A stretch of 64,000 nt of DNA from Roseateles sp. GTDB lineage: Bacteria > Pseudomonadota > Gammaproteobacteria > Burkholderiales > Burkholderiaceae_C. Numbering within the stretch: the stretch's first letter is position 1; each line of letters opens with the position of its first letter. A program made the translations under genes and the position numbers. The notes below the pieces were generated by a model. That model had not been told where the DNA came from and searched no databases. It was given only the letters and a program-made list of their open reading frames with translations. Location: the NCBI GenBank assembly GCA_019234295.1, contig JAFALK010000013.1:85514-149513 (forward strand), written 5' to 3'. Of this stretch, positions 56,351-64,000 are shown piece after piece.

Positions 56351-57265
56351 ATGAGTGAATCCAAGTACCAGGTGCGCCGCTCGCACCGCGACGAGTTCAT
56401 CAAGCTGCGAGGCCTCTCGCACCACCTTCTGCGCTGGGGCGAGCCACGCGATGGCCAGCCCCTGCTCGTGATGGCCCACGGCTGGATGGACGTGGGCGCC
56501 TCCTTCCAGTTCGTCGTCGACGCCCTGAGCGAAGCGCGTGAAGTGCTGGCCTTCGACTGGCGCGGTTTCGGCCTCACGGCCCCCAGCGGCAGCGACAGCT
56601 ACTGGTTCCCCGACTATCTTGGCGACCTCGACGCGCTGCTCGATGCCGTGAGCCCCGATGCGCCGGTGGACCTGCTCGGTCACAGCATGGGCGGCAACAT
56701 TGTCATGAGCTATGCCGGTCTGCGTCCGCAACGGGTACACCGGCTCATCAACCTGGAGGGCTTCGGGCTGCCCGACACCCGGGCCGAGGAAGCGCCGCGG
56801 CGCATGACGCAGTGGCTTGACGAGCTCAAGACACCGGCGTCCCTCAAGCCCTATGCCAGCCTTGCCGAAGTGGCGGCACGACTTTGCAAGACGAACCCGC
56901 GCCTGTGCGCCGACAAGGCGCTATGGCTGGCCGGTCATTGGTCGCGCGAGACGGCGCCGGGCCGCTTCGAGCTGCTGGCCGATCCGGGGCACAAGCGCGC
57001 CAATCCGGTCCCCTATCGCTGGGCCGAGGTGGAGGCCCATTGGCGGGCGATCAGGGCCCCGCTGCTGTGGATGGAGGGCGCCGCAACGCCCTTCCCCGCC
57101 TTCTGGGGCGAGCGCTTCCCGATGCGCGAACTCGAGCGTCGCCGCTCCATCGTGCCGCAGACGCGCTTGATCACGCTGGCTGATGCGGGCCACATGCTGC
57201 ACCACGACCAGCCCCAGCCGCTTGCTCAGTCGCTGGAGGCGTTCCTGTCAGCGGCCCAGGCGTAG
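56351..57265 (+). CDS. Alpha/beta hydrolase
   Basis: A 304-residue alpha/beta-fold enzyme. The oxyanion region MAHGWMDVGASFQ is near residue 42, the nucleophile elbow LGHSMGGN places Ser near 113, and the catalytic His is in DAGHMLHHDQP near 285. The fold is complete; substrate not predictable (ester, epoxide or lactone). Its last 40 bp overlap antiparallel the DUF4212 gene. Confidence 0.9.
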   Translation: MSESKYQVRRSHRDEFIKLRGLSHHLLRWGEPRDGQPLLVMAHGWMDVGASFQFVVDALSEAREVLAFDWRGFGLTAPSGSDSYWFPDYLGDLDALLDAVSPDAPVDLLGHSMGGNIVMSYAGLRPQRVHRLINLEGFGLPDTRAEEAPRRMTQWLDELKTPASLKPYASLAEVAARLCKTNPRLCADKALWLAGHWSRETAPGRFELLADPGHKRANPVPYRWAEVEAHWRAIRAPLLWMEGAATPFPAFWGERFPMRELERRRSIVPQTRLITLADAGHMLHHDQPQPLAQSLEAFLSAAQA

Positions 57266-57468
57266 ACGACCACAATCAGCAGGAAGATCAGCAGCGCGCC
57301 CTGGGCCGCGATCCAAAAGCCCAGCGGCCAGCCAAGGAAGTTCTGCGAGTTCAGGCTGCGTGCGAAGTACACCAGGCCGAAGCCTGCAATGGCCCAGACC
57401 AGGAGCAGGCTGAGGCTCAGGCGCCGCATGCGGCGCCAGCGCAAATCGGAACCGAGGGACTCGTCCAT
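57226..57468 (-). CDS. DUF4212 protein, sodium:solute symporter small subunit, orphan
   Basis: An 80-residue membrane protein with two helices (about 18-36 and 48-70). The family marks are YFARSLN before NFLGWPLGFWIAAQGALLIFL. In other bacteria this small subunit sits directly upstream of a large sodium:solute symporter subunit (acetate-permease type). Here no such gene follows; the next genes downstream on this strand are unrelated. The ATG at 57468 is followed by a short Asp/Ser/Arg stretch before helix 1. Confidence is good for the family and low for a working role without its partner. Confidence 0.82.
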   Translation of the reverse strand: MDESLGSDLRWRRMRRLSLSLLLVWAIAGFGLVYFARSLNSQNFLGWPLGFWIAAQGALLIFLLIVVVYAWAADRNASSD

Positions 57469-57558
57469 TCAGCGAGTATCGCCCGGGCGTGGTTTTTCCC
57501 GACAGAACAGAGGCTGCTTTCTGGCAGCATCGCGCCCATTGCCCTGGAATGGACCGAT

Positions 57559-59550
57559 ATGCGCACCCTGTTGCTGAGCTGCCTGCTGTTCACTGCGTCT
57601 GCCTTTGCCCAGACACCTGCTCCCATTGCGGCCGCAGTCTTCTTCCAGAGGCCTGCGGTCGTCGAGGCCAAGCTCTCGCCGGGCGGCAAGCGGGTGGCCA
57701 TCCGCACGGCGCTCGGCGGCGATCGGTACACCCTGGGAGTGCTGGATCTCACGGACGGTCTCAAGGCCTACAGGCCCGCCTCCTTCAGTGATGCCGACGT
57801 GATGGAATTCGCATGGGTGGGCGACGACCGCCTGGTCTTCAACGGCTGGGACCTGCACGATTACGCCGGCGAAGCCGGCCACCGCGCGCCCGGCCTTTAC
57901 ACCGTCACCTTCGACGGCAAGCGCCCACGTATGCTGGTCAACAGCACCAACCCCTTCATCACCGACGGCAGCGACAACGCCCTGCCCTACAACCACGAGC
58001 TGCTGATGGTTCCGCAGCCGCAGGAGGGAGTGCAGCCAGACGAGGCGATCATCGCCAACATCATCTTCGAGGACCGCGAGGTCAGCGACTTGCTGCCGAT
58101 GTGGCTCAACACGCGCACCGGTATCGCCCGAGACCTTGACACCGGGCACGCGCCACAACACGTCATGCACTGGTGGTTCGATGGTGCCGGTCATGCGCGC
58201 GCGGCTTATACCGAGAACAAGCGGCGCGGCAGCTATTACTGGCGTGGGCCGCAGGATGCGGAATGGCGCGTCATCGCGCAGGACGATGCCCTGTCCATGC
58301 CCTTCCACGTCTTGGGCGTGGCTGATACCGGCGAGCTCTACGTCACCGAGACATCGGGCCCGGGTCACACCGAGGTGCTCAAGCGATTCGACTTCACGAC
58401 GATGAAGCCCGAGAGCAAGCCCATGCTGGTCGTGCCCGGCTTCGACTTCCGCGGACAGCTGCTGCAGGGCAAACCCGGCGGCCCCGTGCTGGGCGTGCGC
58501 GTGCAGGCCGACGCCGAGCACACGTTCTGGCTGGACCCGACCCTACAAGAGCTGCAGCGCGCTGTCGACGCCAAACTGCCGGGCCACGTCAACCGCATCT
58601 CCTGCGCGCATTGCGGCCAACCCGACATGGTGGCCTTGATCAGGTCCTTCTCCGACCGCGACCCTGGCACGCTCTATGTGTTCGACGCCGCCACCAAGAA
58701 GCTGCGGCCCTTGCTACAGACCTTGAAGGGCATTGATCCGGGCCAGATGGCCACGGTCGATTTCCAGCGCATCAAGGCGCGCGACGGCCACGACTTGCCC
58801 GTTTGGCTGACCATTCCCGCCGGCACCCAGCCCGGCCAGCCGCGCCCCGTCGTCGTCATGGCCCACGGTGGACCCTGGGTGCGCATCGGCGAATGGGAGT
58901 GGAATGCGATGAATCAGTTCCTCGCATCACGCGGCTACCTCGTCATCGAACCCGAATTCCGCGGCAGCACCGGCTATGGCGGCGAGCACTACCACGCCGG
59001 CTGGAAGCAGTGGGGCCAGGGCATGGAAGACGATCTGGCCGATGCTCTGCTCTGGGCGCAAAAGCAAGGGCTGGCCAAGCAAGGCAAGGCCTGCATTGCC
59101 GGGGCCAGCTATGGTGGCTACGCGGCATTGATGGGGCCCGTTCGCTTTCCCGAGCTTTTCAGCTGCGCGGTGGCATGGGCCGGCGTGGCCGACCTGGACC
59201 TCTTCCTCCAGGGCAACTGGTGGGTCAGCGACGACTTGTCCGACTCCGGCCGCAGCTATTACTTGCCCGAGCTCGTCGGCGACGTGAAGCAAGACGCCGC
59301 CATGCTGCGCGCCAACAACCCCGTGCTGCTGGCAGACCGCATGAAGTCGCCCGTGATGCTCGTCTACGGCGAGGCCGACCTGCGCGTGCCACTGGCCCAT
59401 GGCAAGCGCATGCGCGACGCGCTCCGGGCCGCCGGAAACCCGCCCGAATGGTTCACCTACCCGGGCGAAGGTCACGGCTGGACCAATCCGCAAAACCAGG
59501 TGGACTTCGCCGAGAAGATGGCCGCTTTCCTCGGAAGGAATCTGCACTAG
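57559..59550 (+). CDS. S9 family serine peptidase (prolyl oligopeptidase type), exported
   Basis: A 663-residue enzyme. Signal peptide residues 1-18 (cleavage after AFAQ). A beta-propeller-like domain spans about 30-390, then an alpha/beta hydrolase domain with the Ser in CIAGASYGGYAAL (about 518), the Asp in LVYGEADLRVPLAHG (about 609) and the His in PGEGHGWTNP (about 640). Similar to exported dipeptidyl/acylaminoacyl peptidases that process peptides in the periplasm. The start at ATG 57559 gives the signal peptide directly. Confidence 0.93.
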   Translation: MRTLLLSCLLFTASAFAQTPAPIAAAVFFQRPAVVEAKLSPGGKRVAIRTALGGDRYTLGVLDLTDGLKAYRPASFSDADVMEFAWVGDDRLVFNGWDLHDYAGEAGHRAPGLYTVTFDGKRPRMLVNSTNPFITDGSDNALPYNHELLMVPQPQEGVQPDEAIIANIIFEDREVSDLLPMWLNTRTGIARDLDTGHAPQHVMHWWFDGAGHARAAYTENKRRGSYYWRGPQDAEWRVIAQDDALSMPFHVLGVADTGELYVTETSGPGHTEVLKRFDFTTMKPESKPMLVVPGFDFRGQLLQGKPGGPVLGVRVQADAEHTFWLDPTLQELQRAVDAKLPGHVNRISCAHCGQPDMVALIRSFSDRDPGTLYVFDAATKKLRPLLQTLKGIDPGQMATVDFQRIKARDGHDLPVWLTIPAGTQPGQPRPVVVMAHGGPWVRIGEWEWNAMNQFLASRGYLVIEPEFRGSTGYGGEHYHAGWKQWGQGMEDDLADALLWAQKQGLAKQGKACIAGASYGGYAALMGPVRFPELFSCAVAWAGVADLDLFLQGNWWVSDDLSDSGRSYYLPELVGDVKQDAAMLRANNPVLLADRMKSPVMLVYGEADLRVPLAHGKRMRDALRAAGNPPEWFTYPGEGHGWTNPQNQVDFAEKMAAFLGRNLH

Positions 59551-59594
59551 CGCCTCCGTCTAAAATGCCGGGTTGACCCTGTAGGCCAATCCAA

Positions 59595-60699
59595 ATGGAC
59601 ATCGAACGCATCAACCTGATCGGCACCACGATCGCCGACCTCTCAGCGCGCACCGACGCGCTAAGGGGGTATCTTTGACTACGACCGCAAGGCCCTGCGC
59701 CTGAACGAAGTCAATGCCGCCCTGGAGAACCCTAACGTCTGGAACGACCCCAAGCGGGCCCAGGAGCTCGGCAAGGAAAAGCGCTCCCTGGAAACGGTGG
59801 TCGAAACCATCTCCCACCTGACCAGCAACCTGGCCGACAACGCCGAGCTCTTCGAGATGAGCAAGGCCGAGGGCGACTTTGATGGCCTGCAGGCCATCGA
59901 GGCCGACGCCGACAAGCTGCGCGAGAAGGTCGAGGAGCTCGAGTTCCGCCGCATGTTCAACAACCCGGCCGACCCGAGCAACTGCTTCATCGACATTCAG
60001 GCCGGCGCCGGCGGCACCGAAGCCAACGACTGGGCGGGCATGCTGCTGCGCCAGTACCTCAAGTACTGCGAGCGCAAGGGCTTCAAGACGACGCTGGAAG
60101 ACGAGTCGGCCGGCGACGTGGCGGGCATCAAGAGCGCCACGATCAAGGTGGAGGGTGAATACGCTTTCGGCCTGCTGCGCACGGAGACAGGCGTGCACCG
60201 CCTCGTGCGCAAGAGTCCCTTCGACAGCAGTGGTGGCCGCCACACCTCCTTCGCCTCGCTCTTCGTCTACCCGGAGATCGACGACTCGATCGAGATCGAC
60301 ATCAATCCGGCCGACGTACGCACCGACACCTTCCGCGCCTCGGGCGCCGGCGGACAGCACATCAACAAGACTGACTCGGCCGTGCGCCTCACGCACATCC
60401 CGACCGGCATCGTCGTGCAATGCCAGGACGGCCGCAGCCAGCACAGCAACCGCGACGTGGCCTGGAAGCGACTGCGCTCGCGACTGTACGACCATGAGAT
60501 GAAGAAGCGCCAGGCCGAGCAGCAAAAGCTCGAGGACAGCAAGACCGACGTGGGCTGGGGCCACCAGATCCGCTCCTACGTGCTGGACCAGAGCCGCATC
60601 AAGGACCTGCGCACGAACTACGAGACCTCGGCGACCCAAAAGGTGCTGGACGGAGATCTCGACGCTTTCATTCACGAGAGCCTGAAGCAAGGCGTCTGA
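59595..60699 (+). CDS. prfB: Peptide chain release factor 2, with programmed +1 frameshift
   Basis: Release factor for UGA and UAA stops; the protein is joined from 59595-59675 and 59677-60699, 367 residues. The first frame encodes 27 residues and ends at an in-frame TGA (59676-59678); +1 slippage at CTT continues as Asp-Tyr-Asp. The stop-reading tripeptide region and the GGQ motif ([19 protein letters not shown], about residue 250) are intact. Downstream frame alone starts only at 59797 and would lack the N-terminal domain. prfB is not followed by lysS here, as it often is, but by pepN. Confidence 0.97.
59664..59678 (+). promoter_or_regulatory. Programmed frameshift signal in prfB
   Basis: The sequence AGG GGG TAT CTT TGA has an internal Shine-Dalgarno-like AGGGGG 3 bases before the slippery CTT, followed by the TGA and C. 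When RF2 is scarce, the TGA is read slowly and the ribosome slips +1. This is the classic autoregulation of RF2. Confidence 0.97.
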
Positions 60700-60703
60700 A
60701 CCC

Positions 60704-60733
60704 ACACCGCGGCCCGCCGCGGTGTTTCACGTT
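60704..60733 (+). terminator. Possible terminator after prfB
   Basis: A 9-bp perfect stem ACACCGCGG/CCGCGGTGT (60704-60712 with 60717-60725) and a 4-base loop. Only TT, then CACG and TTTG follow, so termination may be weak. Confidence 0.45.
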
Positions 60734-60756
60734 TGAAGAACTAGAGGAAGCCCACC

Positions 60757-63387
60757 ATGCGTGAAGGCAATGCTCCCCTGATTCGCCGCGAGGACTACAC
60801 CGCCCCGGCCTACTGGATCCGCACGGTCGACCTGACCTTCGACCTCGACCCCGCCAAGACAATCGTCACGAGCAAGATGCGCCTGGAGCGCAATGCGACC
60901 GTGGCCCATGGCCCGTTGACCCTGCACGGCGAAGAGTTGAACTTGCTTCGCGTGCTGATCGATGGCCAGAGCGTGTCCTTCCGCGTCGAGGGCCACCTGC
61001 TGGTCATCGACAACGTGCCCGACGCCGACTTCGACCTCGAGATCCGCAACACCTGCGCGCCGGACAAGAACACGGCCCTGTCGGGCCTGTACACCTCGGG
61101 CGGCAGCTTCTTCACACAGTGCGAGGCAGAGGGCTTCCGCCGCATCACCTACTTCCTGGACCGCCCCGACGTGATGGCCGTCTACACCGTGCTGCTGCGC
61201 GCCGACAAGGCCCGCTTCCCGGTGCTGCTGTCCAACGGCAACCTGCTCGAAGAAGGCTCGCTGGACAACGGCCGCCACTTCGCCAAGTGGCACGATCCGT
61301 TCCCCAAGCCCAGCTACCTCTTCGCCCTCGTGGCCGGCGATCTCGTCACACGCGAGCAGCGTGTGCGCACTCGCTCCGGCAAGGAGCACCTGCTGCAGGT
61401 CTATGTGCGCCGCGGCGACCTGGAGAAGACCGAGCACGCGATGAACTCGCTGATCGCCTCGGTGATCTGGGACGAGGCCCGCTTCAAGCTGCCGCTGGAT
61501 CTGGAGCGCTTCATGATCGTCGGCGTGTCCGACTTCAACATGGGCGCGATGGAAAACAAGGGCCTGAACATCTTCAACACGAGCGCCCTGCTCGCTTCGC
61601 CGGCCACCGCCACCGACGCCGACTTCAGCCGCATCGAATCGATTGTCGCGCACGAGTACTTCCACAACTGGACCGGCAACCGTGTGACCTGCCGCGACTG
61701 GTTCCAGCTCTCGCTGAAAGAAGGCCTGACCGTCTTCCGCGATCAGGAGTTCAGCATGGACATGGCCGGCAGCCCGTCGGCCCGCGCCGTCTGCCGCATC
61801 CAAGACGTGCGCGCGCTGCGTGCCCGCCAGTTCCCGGAAGACGCCGGCACCATGGCCCACGCCGTGCGTCCGGACAGCTACGTCGAGATCAACAATTTCT
61901 ACACGGCCACTGTCTACGAAAAGGGCGCCGAGGTCGTGCGCATGTACCAGACACTCGTGGGCCGCGCCGGTTTTGAGGCCGGCATGAAGCTCTACTTCGA
62001 GCGCCACGACGGCCAGGCTGTGACCTGCGACGAATTCGCCCAGGCCATCGCCGACGCCAACCCCGGTTCGGCCCTCACCACACGCCTGGACACCTTCAAG
62101 CGCTGGTACTCGCAAAGCGGCACGCCGCGCGTGGCAGCCCGCGGCCACTACGACGCCGCCGCGCAGACCTACACGCTGACGCTGACGCAGTCGAACAAGG
62201 GCCAAGCGCCGCAAGTCGTGCCCGTCGCCACCGGCCTGCTGGCCCGCGACGGCGCGCTGCTGGCCGAGCAACTGCTCGTGCTGGATCAGGCCGAGCAGAG
62301 CTTCACCTTCCAGAGCATCGCGCAAGAGCCGGTGCCCTCGCTGCTGCGCGGCTTCTCCGCGCCAGTCGCCCTCGATGATGGCCTGTCGGACACCGACCTT
62401 CTTGTGTTGCTCCAGCATGACGGCGACGCCTTCAACCGCTGGGAGGCCGGTCAGCGCCTCGCGCTCAATCGCATCGTCGCTGCCGTCAAGAGCGGCGCAT
62501 CGCTCGAGCTCGACGCCGCCTTCATCGACGCCATGCGCAGCGTGCTCAAACACCCGACGCTCGATGCCGCCTTCAAAGAACTCGCGCTGACGTTGCCGGG
62601 CGAGGCCTACATCGCCGAGCAGCTCGACGTCGTCGACCCGCAGGCCATCCACGCCGCCGTCGAAGCCGCCAAGACCCAGCTCGCTGCTTCGCTGCGCGAC
62701 GACTGGATCGAAGCCTTCGACGCGCACCAGGTTGCCGGCGGCTACACGCCCGACTCCGTCAGCGCCGGTAAGCGCGCGTTGGCCAACCTCGCACTGGCCA
62801 TGCTCGTGCTCGACGCGAAGGCTCACAACCGCAGCGACGCGGGCGTGTGGCTGGGCCGGGCCTACCAACGCTTCAAGGACGCCACCAACATGACCGAGCG
62901 CCTCGGCGCGCTCGCCGCGCTGGTCAACGGCCACGCCGAGCTCGCCGAGCCGGCGCTGGCGCGCTTCCACGCGCAGTTCAAGGACGAGCCGCTCGTCGTC
63001 GACAAGTGGTTTGCGCTGCAGGCCCTCGCGCCCGAGCAGGGCGGCCGCACCTTCGCCCGCGTGCGCCAACTGCTGCAGCACCCGGACTCCACGCTGAAGA
63101 ACCCGAACCGCGCCCCCGCTCTGCTCTTCTCGCTGTGCATGCAGAACCCCGCGGCCTTCCACCGTACCGACGCCGCCGGCTACGTGCTCTGGGCCGACCA
63201 GTTGCTGCTGCTCGACGCAATCAACCCGCAGGTCGCCGCGCGCATGGCCCGCACGATGGACCGCTGGGCGCAGCTCGCTGAGCCCTATCGAAGCGCCGCG
63301 CTCGAAGCGATCCGCCGCGTCGCGGCCAAGCCCGATCTGTCCAGCGACGTGCGCGAGACGATTGAGCGCGCTCTGGCATCCGCCTGA
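60757..63387 (+). CDS. pepN: Aminopeptidase N (M1 family)
   Basis: An 876-residue cytoplasmic zinc aminopeptidase. The substrate-binding motif is [13 protein letters not shown] (about residue 264), and the zinc site is [31 protein letters not shown], HExxH with the third ligand Glu 18 residues after the last His. The C-terminal part (about 540-870) is the alpha-solenoid seen in E. coli PepN. Full length. ATG 60757 follows TAGAGGAAG. Confidence 0.96.
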   Translation: MREGNAPLIRREDYTAPAYWIRTVDLTFDLDPAKTIVTSKMRLERNATVAHGPLTLHGEELNLLRVLIDGQSVSFRVEGHLLVIDNVPDADFDLEIRNTCAPDKNTALSGLYTSGGSFFTQCEAEGFRRITYFLDRPDVMAVYTVLLRADKARFPVLLSNGNLLEEGSLDNGRHFAKWHDPFPKPSYLFALVAGDLVTREQRVRTRSGKEHLLQVYVRRGDLEKTEHAMNSLIASVIWDEARFKLPLDLERFMIVGVSDFNMGAMENKGLNIFNTSALLASPATATDADFSRIESIVAHEYFHNWTGNRVTCRDWFQLSLKEGLTVFRDQEFSMDMAGSPSARAVCRIQDVRALRARQFPEDAGTMAHAVRPDSYVEINNFYTATVYEKGAEVVRMYQTLVGRAGFEAGMKLYFERHDGQAVTCDEFAQAIADANPGSALTTRLDTFKRWYSQSGTPRVAARGHYDAAAQTYTLTLTQSNKGQAPQVVPVATGLLARDGALLAEQLLVLDQAEQSFTFQSIAQEPVPSLLRGFSAPVALDDGLSDTDLLVLLQHDGDAFNRWEAGQRLALNRIVAAVKSGASLELDAAFIDAMRSVLKHPTLDAAFKELALTLPGEAYIAEQLDVVDPQAIHAAVEAAKTQLAASLRDDWIEAFDAHQVAGGYTPDSVSAGKRALANLALAMLVLDAKAHNRSDAGVWLGRAYQRFKDATNMTERLGALAALVNGHAELAEPALARFHAQFKDEPLVVDKWFALQALAPEQGGRTFARVRQLLQHPDSTLKNPNRAPALLFSLCMQNPAAFHRTDAAGYVLWADQLLLLDAINPQVAARMARTMDRWAQLAEPYRSAALEAIRRVAAKPDLSSDVRETIERALASA

Positions 63388-63413
63388 CCCCACCAACCTT
63401 TGCAGTACGCGCC

Positions 63414-64000
63414 ATGACCCGACGCATCAGCCTCACCCAGTACCTGATCGAGCAGCAGCGCCAGCACGGCCACATCCCGCAGGAGCTGCGCCTGCTGATC
63501 GAAGTGGTGGCGCGCGCCTGCAAGCGCATCGCCATCAGCGTCAACAAGGGCGCGCTGGGCGATGTGCTGGGCACCGCCGGCAGCGAGAACGTGCAGGGCG
63601 AGGTGCAGAAGAAGCTGGTCATCATCGCCAACGAGGTGCTGATCGAGGCCAACGAGTGGGGCGGCCACCTGGCGGCGATGGCGTCCGAGGAGATGGACGA
63701 CATCTACGCCGTGCCCAACCGCTATCCGCAGGGCGAGTACCTGCTGCTGTTCGATCCGCTGGACGGCTCGTCGAACATCGACGTCAACGTGTCCATCGGC
63801 ACGATCTTCTCGGTGCTGCGCAAGGTCAACAACAGCCGCGGCGTGTCGGCGGACGACTTCCTGCAGCCGGGCAAGCAGCAGGCCGCCGCGGGTTACTGCC
63901 TGTACGGCCCGCAGACCATGCTGGTGCTGACGGTGGGCGACGGCGTCACGATGTTCACCCTCGATCGCGAGATGGGGTCCTGGGTGCTCACCGGCGAGCA
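63414..64000 (+). CDS. fbp: Class I fructose-1,6-bisphosphatase (3' partial)
   Basis: The first 195 residues; the gene runs off the window. [15 protein letters not shown] starts the family. ASEEMDDI and [25 protein letters not shown] carry the metal-binding Glu and Asp residues of the active site. The enzyme makes fructose-6-phosphate in gluconeogenesis and, in autotrophs, the Calvin cycle. It lies 26 bp after pepN. Confidence 0.96.
   Translation, partial: MTRRISLTQYLIEQQRQHGHIPQELRLLIEVVARACKRIAISVNKGALGDVLGTAGSENVQGEVQKKLVIIANEVLIEANEWGGHLAAMASEEMDDIYAVPNRYPQGEYLLLFDPLDGSSNIDVNVSIGTIFSVLRKVNNSRGVSADDFLQPGKQQAAAGYCLYGPQTMLVLTVGDGVTMFTLDREMGSWVLTGE

Noticed and set aside
60727..63396. An 889-codon minus-strand frame
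   Set aside because: Exact shadow of pepN, whose zinc motif and length are certain.

Overview
The window is 64 kb of GC-rich bacterial chromosome, almost fully coding, with short gaps and many 1-17 bp start/stop overlaps. Gene content and order (yebC-purD-hemF-nadD-rsfS-rlmH-maf-rng, sbp-cysTWA-cysB, YciH/SUI1, a 69-residue burkholderial-type small protein, DUF6622 and DUF1203 proteins) fit a betaproteobacterium of the order Burkholderiales, probably near the Sphaerotilaceae/Comamonadaceae. This rests on gene content and coding style, not on a database match. I see no insertion sequence, prophage, plasmid gene or CRISPR array.

Layout. 1-1883 is the 3' end of a large octapeptide-repeat protein. 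1953-8202 is mostly plus-strand: a geranylgeranyl-reductase-like flavoprotein, moaA-mobA, an acetyltransferase, a YceI lipoprotein (minus), an Mpo1-like protein, a PanE-like reductase and a DUF1203 protein. 8207-13790 holds apbC (minus), then the sulfate uptake operon sbp-cysT-cysW-cysA facing its regulator cysB. 14181-14602 is a three-gene tRNA-Lys cluster with its own promoter and terminator. 14569-26772 is a long minus-strand run: tcdA and a YeeE/YedE sulfur transporter; tolB-pal-cpoB; and the conserved block from yebC down to rng.

27048-33203 carries a chemotaxis receptor with a C-terminal CheR/CheB tether, a LytS/LytR-type two-component pair behind a DUF6622 membrane protein, and glnS. 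33210-37728 (minus) has a small conserved protein, dbpA, a secreted TPR protein with a zincin motif, and a SUI1/YciH factor. After tRNA-Gly comes 38018-40918: cytochrome c, metallophosphoesterase, a CuA-motif cupredoxin, an ECF sigma factor and a membrane anti-sigma factor. This is the best candidate in the window for a little-described system, an envelope redox module with its own regulator. 40928-46819 (minus) encodes a hybrid kinase with HPt domain, its REC-GGDEF partner and a UshA-like lipoprotein nucleotidase.

47183-50398 is a TonB protein with a TonB-dependent receptor, closed by a strong terminator. 50475-52143 is a BlaI/BlaR1-like repressor-metallopeptidase pair with two operator-like dyads on its promoter. 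52127-57468 mixes housekeeping genes (ridA, plsY, ybaK), an unknown single-pass protein, a membrane diguanylate cyclase, an acetyltransferase, an alpha/beta hydrolase and an orphan DUF4212 symporter small subunit. 57559-64000 has an S9 peptidase, prfB with its programmed +1 frameshift, pepN and the start of fbp.
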